Shown piece after piece: positions 1 through 7,868 of a DNA stretch of 11,955 bases. A model generated the notes under the pieces. That model did not search any database. It was not told the origin of the DNA and saw only the letters and a program-made list of their open reading frames with translations. Within the stretch, counting starts at the first letter, position 1. Every line of letters begins with the position of its first letter. The position numbers were made by a program, and so were the translations under genes. Location: positions 225,724 to 237,678 of the forward strand of contig MU646605.1 in NCBI GenBank assembly GCA_026770585.1. Reading direction: 5' to 3'. The stretch comes from Baffinella frigidus. Lineage: Eukaryota; Cryptophyceae; Cryptomonadales; Baffinellaceae.

Positions 1-229
1 TCAACCCTAAACCCTAAACCCTAAACCCTAAACCCTGAGCCCTAAACCCTAAACCCTAAAACCTAAACCCTAAACCCTAAACCCTAAACCCTAAACCCTA
101 AACCCTAAACCCTCACACTAAACCCTAAACCCTAAACCCCAATCCCTAAGCTTCAAACCCTTACCCTCAACCCTAAACCCTAAACCCCAATCCCTAAGCT
201 TCAAACCCTAAACCCTAAACCCTAAACCC
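1..229. repeat. Terminal telomeric array, (CCCTAAA)n on the plus strand
   Basis: The first ~230 bases are near-continuous CCCTAAA units with occasional variants (CCCTGAG, CCTAAAA, CCCTCACA, CCCCAATC). The C-rich strand reading 5' to 3' from the left edge is the correct polarity for a left chromosome end. The variants increase away from the edge, as in the proximal part of a telomere. Within it, a 32-nt segment containing AAGCTT is present twice (130-161 and 178-209, spaced 48 nt), so part of the proximal array has been segmentally duplicated. Confidence 0.93.
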
Positions 230-1007
230 TATACACGAAAATTAATCCTTCGGGTGGCGAAGAGAGACGTGAGAGCCATACAGTTTTGGGTACGCGCCAC
301 AGTTGGGAGGTATTTAGTCAACTGAGTTCCTCGTGGGTCAGTACACGGAGATCTCATGCTGGACGTTCAGACTGCACCTCTTAGTTTGCATACCGATAGA
401 AAGAGAGAGAGCAACCTTCGTTGGTTCCAACACGGGCCTACACTCACGTATGCACCCCCACCGAGACTGTGTCTGAGCAGGACGTCGAGAGAGGCCATGT
501 GGGAGAGACAGCGATGAAATTTATTGGACGCCCATCAAATCACACCACGGCGTGAACTCGTGTATGCACCCCCACCGATGGTGTGTCTTAATCGCGGAAC
601 CCCTAAAGTTGCAGAAAGGCTCGCGATCTTTGGACATGCCAAAATTCCACATGGAAACCAATTCAATTGGACCTCCTGTGTCCGGACACAGGGCGTGTTG
701 CACAAAAGTTTTTAATGGTGAACTCGAGGAATGTGACCCGAGGCCGCTTATTCCGGACGGAGATCTCTGGATCAGTCTACCAACCCGCCTAGAACAATTA
801 CAAGGGCACGAGACGATCCTACAACGACAACAGGCTCTAGCCACTCCGGCTACTCTTACATGGGGCTGTGTCCCCAGACTGCCCTAAAGGACTAGGACCA
901 TCGCAAAGCCCTGTGGATACTGCATGCGATCCATCCGGTACTGCAGGCTCATAGAGGGGCGCGGGTTCGCGTATGCGAGACCCCCCTCTTCTAGACCAGG
1001 AATGTCG
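230..1007. other. Subtelomeric sequence without a convincing gene
   Basis: Unique-looking sequence between the telomeric array and the 3' end of the RING-finger gene. A 17-nt sequence beginning GTATGCACCCC occurs twice, at 448-464 and 562-578. From about 521 to 887 both strands are open (111 codons at 552-887 on plus, 107 codons at 521-844 on minus). I see no recognisable domain, signal peptide or splice-supported extension in either, and the two frames shadow each other, so neither is called a gene. The part nearest 1007 is probably the 3' untranslated region of the minus-strand gene; I see no clear AATAAA signal. Confidence 0.5.
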
Positions 1008-2957
1008 TCACTCGACGGAGTGCACACAGATGGGGCAGGTGTTGGCGCGCGCGAGCCAGCGGTCGATGCACTCGACGTGGAACGTGTGGAGGCACGGCAG
1101 CCGCTTCGCCTCCTCCTGCGCGCAGAACTCGCTCTGGCATATCACGCAGGTTCCGTCCCCCTGCCGAACACACGCGGATTCACCATCCTGTGGGCCAGCA
1201 GCCATGGCGCGGTGGCAGGCAGCGGGGTGGCAGACGGGGGAGTGACGCACCTTGCCCGCAAGGCGATCGATGTCAGCCTGATCGAGCGTCGATGCCGGGA
1301 GCGCCGTGAGTCCCTCTGCCGACAACCCCTGCGATCCTCCCCCCTCTGCCCCGCCGAAGCCCTGGACATTCATGGCGCCCATGGCGCCCATCAAGGCCCC
1401 GACGCCCGCCAGGCTTTCCCTGACACGCACACCCTCCTCGTCACCCGCAACTCAAAACACCCTCTTCCTGGACTGCGCCAGATCTTGACAGGACAGGCGC
1501 ACGTGCAGTGACAATCGTGGTACGAAACCGCTTCCGAGGCACCTGCTGTTCTCACCAGGGGGGTTGGAACATCGAGAGTTTCGAGGGACCGTCTTACGGC
1601 TCAACGGGTGCAGACCTGAACTCCTGGCTGCTGCCTACGCTGCCCCCACTGTCCCTCACGATCATCCCTTCGAGGGCAAGCGCAGCGTTCCCGAGGCTTG
1701 CCTGAATGGCGCAATCGTATTAGCGGATTTCTGCTTGGGGCGGCTGAGGATGAGGCTAGTGGATGCAGGCAGCGGGGGGTGTTCTCTCCCTCTCCTCTTT
1801 CTGTCTCTCTCTCTCTCTCTCACTCACTCTATGTCTCTCTCTCCACATATATTTCTCTCTCTCTCTGTCTCGCTCTCTCTCTCGCGCGCGCTCGCTCCAT
1901 CTCTCGCTCTCTCTACCTGCAGCGTGGCGAGGGCTGCTTGTTCAGCGCGCAGCTCTTCCTCCTCCTCCGATGTCTGCGCCGCCCCTGTTCGGGTCTGCAG
2001 CGAGCTGCGAGGCACCACCACCCTGCGCGTCCGCCCTCTAGGGTCGCGTATCGTATACACGGCATGCACCCCACCCGGTCTTTCGCTAAGCCTTGGTGCA
2101 AGGTCCAGCCCCTCCAGCGTCGCGGAGGTGCTGCTGGACCGGCGTTGCCTGCACAAAGTTGCGACGGGTGCTAGGCGTGAGGCAGGAGTCAGTGCTGCAA
2201 GCCTCTTGCGAGTTCTGCGGGTAAATGATTGAGAGGCTGGGGTTGAACGAGTGGCAGAAGGGTTTCAGGTTTAGGTTTAGTTTGCCATCTGGCGCCGCAG
2301 CATTCACCGTGCCTCCACAAAGTTGCGTCGGGCAGAATCAGTGCTGCGAGTTCTTCAAGAGCAACGTTCATCCAAACCATCGGTCTTGGGCGCGCAGGCG
2401 TGGACCTGAGGGTACAGGCTTAGTAGCTGGGGTTAAACGTGTGGCAGAAGGGTTTAGATTTTAGGTTTAGTTTACCCCTTTCTATCTAGAGCCTCAGAAT
2501 CACCCCATGTTAAATAATGGGTGTTTTCCACCGGAGGCTTCGCCACGTGCTACAGGGTTTGCGGTTAGGGTAGGGTGCAGGGTACAGGGTGGTAATTCGC
2601 ATGCACCTGAGGGGAGAAGGACCATCGCACGCCTCGCATGCCTCTGCGCCCGCCGGATTCTCCAGGGTGCATCGTCCGCAGACCCACACGTCGGTTCCTC
2701 CCCCTCTGGAGGCCCCTGCACCCGCGTGTGCGCTGGGTGCCGCTCTCGGTATCCATGCCCCCGTGGCAAGTGACCCATCGCCTGCAGGATACCTGCGTTT
2801 CAGCCATTCTCGAAGAACAGAATCACTCAGAAGCGGAGCAAACAGCACGGCAAAATCCTGGGGGGCGCAAACATCTGAGGCGGTGCATGAGCATGTTGGC
2901 GGCGGGGAGGCGGTGGTGGCAGCGCTCACACTCAACCATCGCGTCTGCAGCCGCCAT
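1008..2957 (-). CDS. C2HC / RanBP2-type / RING-H2 zinc-finger protein, probable E3 ubiquitin ligase (5 exons)
   Basis: Reconstructed exons on minus: 2957-2873, 2781-2607, 2148-1917, 1701-1616, 1419-1008. All four introns are GT-AG, every acceptor is CAG followed by G, and the phases agree, giving 329 residues. The ATG at 2957 is the first after an in-frame TGA 15 nt upstream. Visible domains: C2HC finger (C10, C13, H25, C29; the last Cys codon is split by intron 1); RanBP2-type finger (W61, C63, C66, N70, C77, C80), a family that often binds ubiquitin or single-stranded RNA; an acidic, Ala/Leu-rich probable helix around residues 147-175; a Gly/Ala/Met-rich linker; and a RING-H2 finger (C284, C287, C302, H304, H307, C310, C321, C324) ending five residues before the stop. 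RING-H2 fingers recruit an E2 enzyme, so substrate ubiquitination is inferred. The substrate is unknown. The exon 4 boundaries are the least certain, and a further 63- or 90-nt intron may lie inside exon 5 just before the RING. Confidence 0.8.
1781..1915. repeat. CT-rich microsatellite in intron 3 of the RING-finger gene
   Basis: About 135 bases made almost entirely of CT/TC dinucleotides on plus, with short interruptions (ACTCACT, ATATAT, GCGCGCG). On the transcribed minus strand it is a GA-rich tract beginning directly at the exon 3 donor (1916), so the 5' half of this intron is a purine tract. It generates several low-complexity Ser/Leu open frames on plus that are not genes. Confidence 0.9.
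2147..2476. repeat. Diverged direct duplication within intron 2
   Basis: Two related copies lie at about 2147-2286 and 2311-2476. They share a start (GCCT-CACAAAGTTGCG), an internal CAGTGCTGC and an end (GTGGCAGAAGGGTTT followed by AGGTTTAGTTT). The offset grows from 164 to 190 nt across the repeat, so indels have accumulated. The AGGTTTAG motif resembles degenerate telomeric repeats. Copy 1 contains the acceptor of exon 3. Confidence 0.75.
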
Positions 2958-3359
2958 TCCGTGGGGCGGTCAGCTGAATTTGGCTGAATTTTCGTGACGG
3001 GTCTATGGAGCCTATGGAGCTTTAATGAACGTCGTACAGCAGCACACACGTTCCCACGTCCTGGTGGACCGAAACGGCATGGTGAGCACGGCCGCGGGGG
3101 CTGGTCCTGGAGCTATAGCAGGTTTCGACACGGAGAATTCCGACCAACCCTTACTTGGCGAACCCCCTTCGTCTTATCGCAGTCGTCATGATGAAAAGGA
3201 ACAGAACGAGATGCAGGCTGTGCGTACAGCCCATCTCCTGTCTGCCCCACCCACGTCCCACACGCAGCCCCTCACGTCTTCACTGTCTTTTTCGGGTCTT
3301 CACTGTCATTTTCTTGCCTTCAACTTTTCACGCCTTAAGTGGTGCTGACCTTTCACGCA
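2958..3359. promoter_or_regulatory. Divergent intergenic region, candidate bidirectional promoter
   Basis: About 400 bp separate the proposed start codons of the minus-strand zinc-finger gene and the plus-strand membrane-anchored gene, so both promoters and 5' leaders must lie here if those starts are right. No TATA box is obvious. Short direct repeats are present: TATGGAGC twice near 3003-3020, and TCTTCACTGTC twice near 3277-3308. The open frames across it (for example 3025-3348 on plus) show no domain and are not called. Confidence 0.4.
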
Positions 3360-4462
3360 ATGGCGGTGAGGAATTCCCCATCGGATTTGGCCCACACGCT
3401 GTGTACACGCGTCCCAACCTCGAAACCACGTGTACAGAATTCCTCATCGGATTTGGCAGCGTGTGGGCGAGCCAGGGTCGGACGAAAGAGCAGCGGTGTG
3501 AGGGCGGGGGGAGAGTTGCGGGCGGGGCACCGCAGGTTGTGCGCCCACCTCTGGCTGACGGTGTGTGTATGTGCAGGTCCAGCGGCTGGTGGTGCTTCTG
3601 GCGGCTGCGGGGCTGGCGTGCCTCGCCGTCCTGGCTCTCGTTGAGCACGACGCCGTGCGCCCGAGGGCCCTCTTTGGTATGATGCCCAGGCGGTCCCTCC
3701 GCTTCGGCCCGGCGCAGCGGCAGTTCGCCATTCTTAGCGCGCCGGCGTCGCGCAACTGGCGTCTCAACGACGAGGCGCTCCCCTGCGCTGATGATCCCGA
3801 ATGCGGGTCAGATCCACCCCCTGCTAGGCAGTTTGCGCAACCCTCTGTGAGCCCCCTTCGATGTGCGGCGGCGAGCATCGCTGTACCGTAGTGTGAATGG
3901 CAAAATGCAGGCAGTGGGGTTGATGAGGCGACCCGGGACAGGTACGGAGGGATCGCAACTGACCGTGAAGCTGCGTACGCGGACCCGAGCCCCCTCGCGA
4001 TCATCGGCGAGCAGTACGGTGTGTCACCGCTCCGCACTTTGCTCGTCAGCATTTGGCACCTCCCTCGCTAGAGAGGCCATGTTTGTTGGTCCGAGAGCAT
4101 GTGCCAGGTCGTGGACAGAATCCTAGATTCACCCAGCCCGGGTTTCACCTGACACAAAATCCCAGATTCCCACAGGCAGGGGGCCCCCTCCCCTTTCTGG
4201 CGGCCACCCTGACCTACGACATGTGTTATCTGCGTCCTGGTAGCAGAAGTGTGGGCGGGTGGGCGCCCGCTGGCACGCGGCTGGCTGGCTGACGCTGACT
4301 CCCTTCACAACACCAGGCGAGGGCGACGTGAACCCCTACCCTGGGCCGAAGAACTGGGGCCCGGACAGCCCCATCTCGTGGCTGCCGGAGGAGGAGATGG
4401 AGGGGTACGAGGGCATGGTCCGCGAGCAGTGGCCCGAGTACCCTGCGCCCATTTCAGAGTGA
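3360..4462 (+). CDS. Hypothetical protein with one membrane/signal-anchor segment and Pro/Trp/acidic tail (4 exons)
   Basis: I do not recognise the family. Proposed exons: 3360-3497, 3577-3806, 3915-4018, 4317-4462, all with GT-AG introns and compatible phases, giving about 205 residues. The ATG at 3360 is the first after an in-frame TAA. Residues 1-46 are polar and contain a duplicated VxNSxSDLA motif coded by a repeated DNA segment. Exon 2 opens with a hydrophobic run from about L50 to V68, followed by a basic stretch, which would fit a signal anchor or the signal part of a bipartite organelle-targeting leader. The C-terminal 48 residues are rich in Pro, Trp and Glu (for example NPYPGPKNWGP and WLPEEEMEGYEG). 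Exons 2 to 4 look solid. Exon 1 is weaker, and intron 2 has an alternative pairing (3847-3927). Exon 4 joins through a phase-1 intron at TACG/GTGTGT with acceptor CACCAG. No catalytic motif is visible. Confidence 0.6.
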
Positions 4463-4473
4463 GCACCCTGAGC

Positions 4474-5256
4474 TCAGGGCCCTGCGCTCTCAAGGCCAGC
4501 GACTGAGCTCGCGCCGGAGTGACTGGTGTGGGGAGGAGGGGGGTGGGGGGCTGCTTCTCGAGCAGGAGGGCGGCGGGGGGGGGGGGGGGGGGGGGTCCGA
4601 GGCAGGACTTCCGTGAGCAGGCGGTGCTGCCTGGGGTTGCCGTTCTGGTACATGGTGGGAGCCTGACTGATTGGTGTGTGCCTCGTGTCACCCCATCTTC
4701 CATTGCCGTCTTGGCCGGGTACATGTCCTTTCAGAAGGATTGGTGGGCCTGGCACTGAAATTACATATGGCTCTAGGCGGTATCGCTCATCGCCTGTGAG
4801 AGTCGCTTTACTCCACACAAACGTTTCGCTTGGGTCTAAGTTGACCAATTCTGCGCCCAGAATCGGATTCTGGGCCGACGCGGGACCATGGGTGCCACGC
4901 GGCACCGCATTTGTTCTCTGGTTGTCTTTGGGTAGTTCAGGCCGTGGGTCACGGCGATCCACAGGTAGCAGGTTCCCAGGGCAGGGCCCGGATTCTGCTA
5001 GCGAGATAGTCCCAGTGCTCTTAGCTCTCCATTCCTCATAGCAACAAACCAAAAAGGTGTCTTTACGAGTACAGTCCTCGAGAGATGTACAGTGTGCGCT
5101 GACACTCGCTTCGCGCCACTTTCGCGGGCGTGCATCCGACCAGAGATACATGTACCTTGGTTTCTGCAGGGTTTCTCGAAAATTCAAGTCGCACCGCTCG
5201 TAGGATACATGTAGTGATACTCGTAGGATAGTACTAGGCCCATTCCTCGCCTGCAA
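4474..5256 (-). CDS. Long open frame, hypothetical, doubtful
   Basis: A 260-codon ATG-initiated frame with no stop, unusually long for this base composition. The N-terminal 180 residues have a balanced, protein-like composition without repeats. The C-terminal end becomes poly-Pro/Arg because it crosses the G21 run, which lowers stop density. I recognise no domain, signal peptide or catalytic motif. The complementary strand is also open for 121 codons (4676-5041). It overlaps nothing else well supported and ends just beyond the stop of the neighbouring plus-strand gene. It could be a lineage-specific gene, a transposon remnant or chance. Confidence 0.25.
   Translation of the reverse strand: MQARNGPSTILRVSLHVSYERCDLNFRETLQKPRYMYLWSDARPRKWREASVSAHCTSLEDCTRKDTFLVCCYEEWRAKSTGTISLAESGPCPGNLLPVDRRDPRPELPKDNQRTNAVPRGTHGPASAQNPILGAELVNLDPSETFVWSKATLTGDERYRLEPYVISVPGPPILLKGHVPGQDGNGRWGDTRHTPISQAPTMYQNGNPRQHRLLTEVLPRTPPPPPPRRPPAREAAPHPPPPHTSHSGASSVAGLESAGP
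4575..4595 (+). repeat. Homopolymer run of 21 G
   Basis: A run of 21 consecutive G, directly preceded by GGAGGGCGGC and lying in a G-rich stretch that begins near 4527. It is about 110 nt downstream of the stop codon of the plus-strand gene. Such a run can form a G-quadruplex, and its true length is hard to sequence. On the minus strand it codes the poly-Pro part of the 260-codon open frame. Confidence 0.95.
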
Positions 5257-5262
5257 GAAACC

Positions 5263-5540
5263 ATGACTTCAGAACACACGCCGGATATGGGGGCTGTGTT
5301 TTCATACAGTGTCTGTGACACACGAACTGAACAAAAAGGGTGCCTTCCTTTGTTTGCAGACATTGAGAATTTGAAGCAGTTCCAAGAGAAACACAAGAAC
5401 TTTCTCGAGTCCCATCAATAAGGACACCCTCACCGATAAAGCACGTTTTCTTAAGCTGGAGAAAACGCGGACCGGACTGATTCGATGCCACCTGGACGTG
5501 ATAAAACGAGCACTAATCGAGGCTCGAGCCGAGTTTTCTT
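5263..5540 (+). pseudogene. Frame-broken helical coding segment
   Basis: From the ATG at 5263 a 52-codon frame ends at TAA 5419-5421. Its last part, DIENLKQFQEKHKNFLES, looks like an amphipathic helix and follows an acceptor-like TTTGTTTGCAG at 5348-5358. One base out of phase, the next frame continues without a gap as another Lys/Glu/Leu-rich helical stretch (motifs DKARFLKLEK and VIKRALIEARAEF) up to a possible donor TCTT/GTAGGC at 5541. The protein-like character thus passes from one frame to the other near 5400-5420, as expected for a one-base indel, either a real pseudogene mutation or a sequencing error. No family is recognised. A two-exon reading with a very short intron is unlikely. 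Confidence 0.4.
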
Positions 5541-5821
5541 GTAGGCGAGGGAATGATGTATGCATACCCTGTAGGCCTGTGGTGCTTTCATGCGGATCCG
5601 GCACGTTGGAGATTATCTGGTGTCCGTTAAGTGGCCAGGCCCACTGTAGGGTCCTACCACACTGTAGGGAGGGGCGGCTCCTTGTGAGCGAGGTACCCCG
5701 TTCTGTACGGTCCCACGTGAGTCCGGGTTCTTGTGTTCGATATACCCCTGTACAGGGATGCCTTGTGTGTCCCTTAAGTGGCGATGCGGTCAAATTTGAG
5801 AGGTCCTAGGCAGGTCCTCGG

Positions 5822-5836
5822 GCCCTACGGTAGGGC
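5822..5836. repeat. Perfect 15-nt palindrome nested in an inverted repeat
   Basis: GCCCTAC, one base, GTAGGGC: 7-bp arms with a single-base loop. It sits between the 8-bp inverted repeats AGGTCCTC (5812-5819) and GAGGACCT (5873-5880), so the region could fold as a nested hairpin. Confidence 0.6.
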
Positions 5837-6382
5837 GTGTGAGCCTACTCGCCGCTCAAGGGATAATCCGAGGAGGACCTTCCAATAGGGCATCGCGGTG
5901 AAACTTTGTACCCGTCTGCTAGGAGGCACTAGGAGGCGATTGCCGCTCTCATATGCCCTTCTCAGCCAGTGTTAGGTCCCTCTGAGCGGGGCGGGAAAGG
6001 TTAGGAAGAGAGGTGTGAACGACGAGCGCGGCGGGAATAGTGGCGGGAGTGGCGGGAGCGGTGGGAGAAGAGGGAGAGGCGGCAACGACGGTAGGATGTG
6101 TCGCGCTCCGGGGCCAATCTGTCATGCCCCCTCTCCGTGAGAAAGGGGGGGGGGATAGGGGAAACGGACACGGGTAGCGGCGGGAACGGGCTGGACCGGC
6201 GGGAGTGGCGGACCGAAAGGAGCAAGAAAACGAGAAAAGGGTAGGAGGTGGAGTTTGAACCCGTCCGGAAAAATGCTCGTTTGGGCGGCTAGTCATCGCC
6301 GCCGGAGTAGGGCCGGAGGTGAGCATAGGTTTGGATTTTCGGTGGGACCGAAGACATTCGCCGGCAGGCGCCGGCTGTGACT

Positions 6383-6398
6383 CTAGCGAGGTCGCTAG
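6383..6398. repeat. Perfect palindrome with 2-nt loop
   Basis: CTAGCGA, GG, TCGCTAG: 7-bp perfect arms. It lies just after two copies of GCCGGC (6360-6365 and 6370-6375). No function can be assigned. Confidence 0.6.
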
Positions 6399-7019
6399 GG
6401 GAACAAAGGGCTCAAAACTTCTGGCAGCAGGGGGGCTGTCTAGGAGGGCGGCATGAGGCCGCTGTGCGGGCTGAGGCCGCAGGTCGACTGAGTTGTGTAC
6501 TGGAGAGAACAGACGGCTCCTCTCGAGAGGTGCCTAAAGTGGACACTCGGTCTAAAGTGGCCGTGACTTGTGTAAAGTCACTCCGCTTGGGCCTACATGG
6601 GGGATATCCCTGGATATCCCCAGACGGCCGACACGGGGTACAGTCACTGGCACAATGCGTGGCATGTGCGGCGCTGACGCCGGTTGTTCGGCAATGAATT
6701 ACCAATCTCTCTAGGCTCCTCTAGAGCGCAAAAAAATCTTCATTCGAGCTAAGGTGAATATTCGTCCTAGGAAGGCAGGCACAAAAGAGATGAGAAATCG
6801 CAACTGGAGAAAACGGACCGGATTCGACCCCTGCGTTTGCTTAAGTAAGTACCAGAAGGTGACCGCAAGATTTTGTCAACCCTCTGGAACTGATTTGAAA
6901 AAATAACAACCGAACAACCTTCGAGCAAGTTTTTTATTTAAAACGGATAACCCTGTACGTGCCAAATTTAGTTTGGAGTTTTGAGTTGAGCGTTCAGTGT
7001 TTGGCGTTTGGTGTTCAAA

Positions 7020-7868
7020 AGTGTAGAGTTCAGGGTTCAGGGTTCAGGGTTGAAGGTGTAAGGTTTGGGGGTTTAGGGTTTAGGGTTTAGGGTTTGAGGT
7101 TTAGGGATAAGGGTTTGGGGTTTAAGGTTTAAGGTTTAGGGTTTAGGGTTTAGGGTTTAGGGTTTAGGGTTGAGGGTTGAGGGTTGAGGGTTGAGGGTTT
7201 AGGATTTAGGGTTTAGGGTTTAGGGTTTAGGGTTTAGGGTTTAGGGTTTAGGGTGCAGGGTGCAGGGTGCAGGGAGCAGGGTGTATGGCATAGGGTGTAT
7301 GGTGTAGCATGTATGATTAAGAGGTGTAAGGGTTTGGGTTAAGAGGTGTTAGGGTTTGTGTGTTAGGGTTTGGGTTATATGATTAAGAGGTGTTAGGGTT
7401 TGGGTTATATGATTCAGAGTTGACGGTTTTGGGTTTGAGGGTTGAGGTTTTGGGTCTTGGGTTTTGGGGTTCAGGGTTAAGGTTTAGGTTTCAGGGTTAA
7501 CTACCGATAACCTGGTTTAGGGGTTTAGGGGTTTTGGGTTTTAGGGTGCAGGGTTGAGGTTTAGTGTTTTAGTGTTTAGGGTGTGGAGTTTGTGGAGTTT
7601 AGGGTTTAGGGTTTAGGATTTAGGGTTTGGGGTTTAGGGTTTAGGGTTCAGGGTTTAGGGTTCAGGGTTTAGGGTTTAGGGTTTAGGGTTGAGGGTTTGA
7701 GGTTTAAGTTTTGATTTTAGGGTAGAGGTTCGTGGCTTTATTGGTCAGGATTTGAGGTTCGGGATTGAGGGCTTTGAGTTGATGGTTTTGGGTTGAGGGT
7801 CGAGGGTTGAGGATTGAAGGTTGAGGGTGAGGTGTTCGGGTTTAGGGTTTAGGGTTTGGGGTTTTGGG
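7020..7868 (+). repeat. Interstitial telomeric repeats, TTTAGGG orientation (part 1)
   Basis: Degenerate TTTAGGG array on plus, with perfect runs at about 7074-7094, 7137-7166, 7204-7253 and 7658-7690. Between them are variant blocks: GTTGAGG (around 7166-7198), GGTGCAG (around 7252-7280), and a ~31-nt unit with ATGATTAAGAGGTGTTAGGG (around 7313-7418). The polarity is opposite to the left-end array. Open frames through it are low-complexity artefacts. Confidence 0.92.

Larger units (their letters stand above)
5541..7019. other. Non-coding stretch with palindromes and a purine-rich block
   Basis: No gene is supported here. It contains short perfect palindromes (5822-5836, 6383-6398, 6601-6610), a longer-range inverted repeat (5812-5819 with 5873-5880), and many CTGTAGG/CTAGG-like words. 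At 5986-6250 the plus strand is purine-rich and studded with GGCGGGA words. One of these, GGCGGGAAA at 5990-5998, matches the E2F/DP consensus, but a single match means little. A segment at 6804-6827 resembles part of the frame-broken exon at 5456-5485. AT content rises from about 6850. Confidence 0.5.

Noticed and set aside
230-900. rRNA or tRNA gene in the subtelomere
   Set aside because: I looked for conserved rRNA words and a tRNA cloverleaf and saw neither.
924-1511. 195-codon plus-strand frame
   Set aside because: It is the antisense shadow of the RING-H2 exon, whose zinc ligands on minus are far stronger evidence.
1564-2232. 222-codon plus-strand frame rich in Ser/Leu
   Set aside because: It runs through the CT microsatellite and antisense to exons 3 and 4 of the RING-finger gene, so it is low-complexity shadow coding.
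2510-3049. 179-codon minus frame read as one uninterrupted protein
   Set aside because: Only 2781-2607 is coding-like (RanBP2 finger). The upstream part lies in intron 1 and exon 1 in another frame, and the downstream part in intron 2.
5302-5793. 163-codon minus frame
   Set aside because: It is antisense to the exon-like segment at 5263-5540 and shows no domain; the plus-strand peptides look more protein-like.
5990-5998. E2F-like site GGCGGGAAA
   Set aside because: A single match within a GGCGGGA-rich block is expected by composition and no nearby gene start uses it.
5949-6326. Pro/Ser-rich minus frame
   Set aside because: Its composition follows from the purine-rich GGCGGGA block on plus; no domain.
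6377-6697. 106-codon plus frame, with a 97-codon minus frame opposite
   Set aside because: Both strands are open over a palindrome-rich stretch without motifs or splice-supported extension.
6715-6906. 63-codon Lys/Arg-rich plus frame
   Set aside because: Its first ATG is at 6790, leaving 38 residues; it has no recognised family and crosses a perfect GTAAGT donor, so it is more likely chance or part of a spliced exon in another frame.
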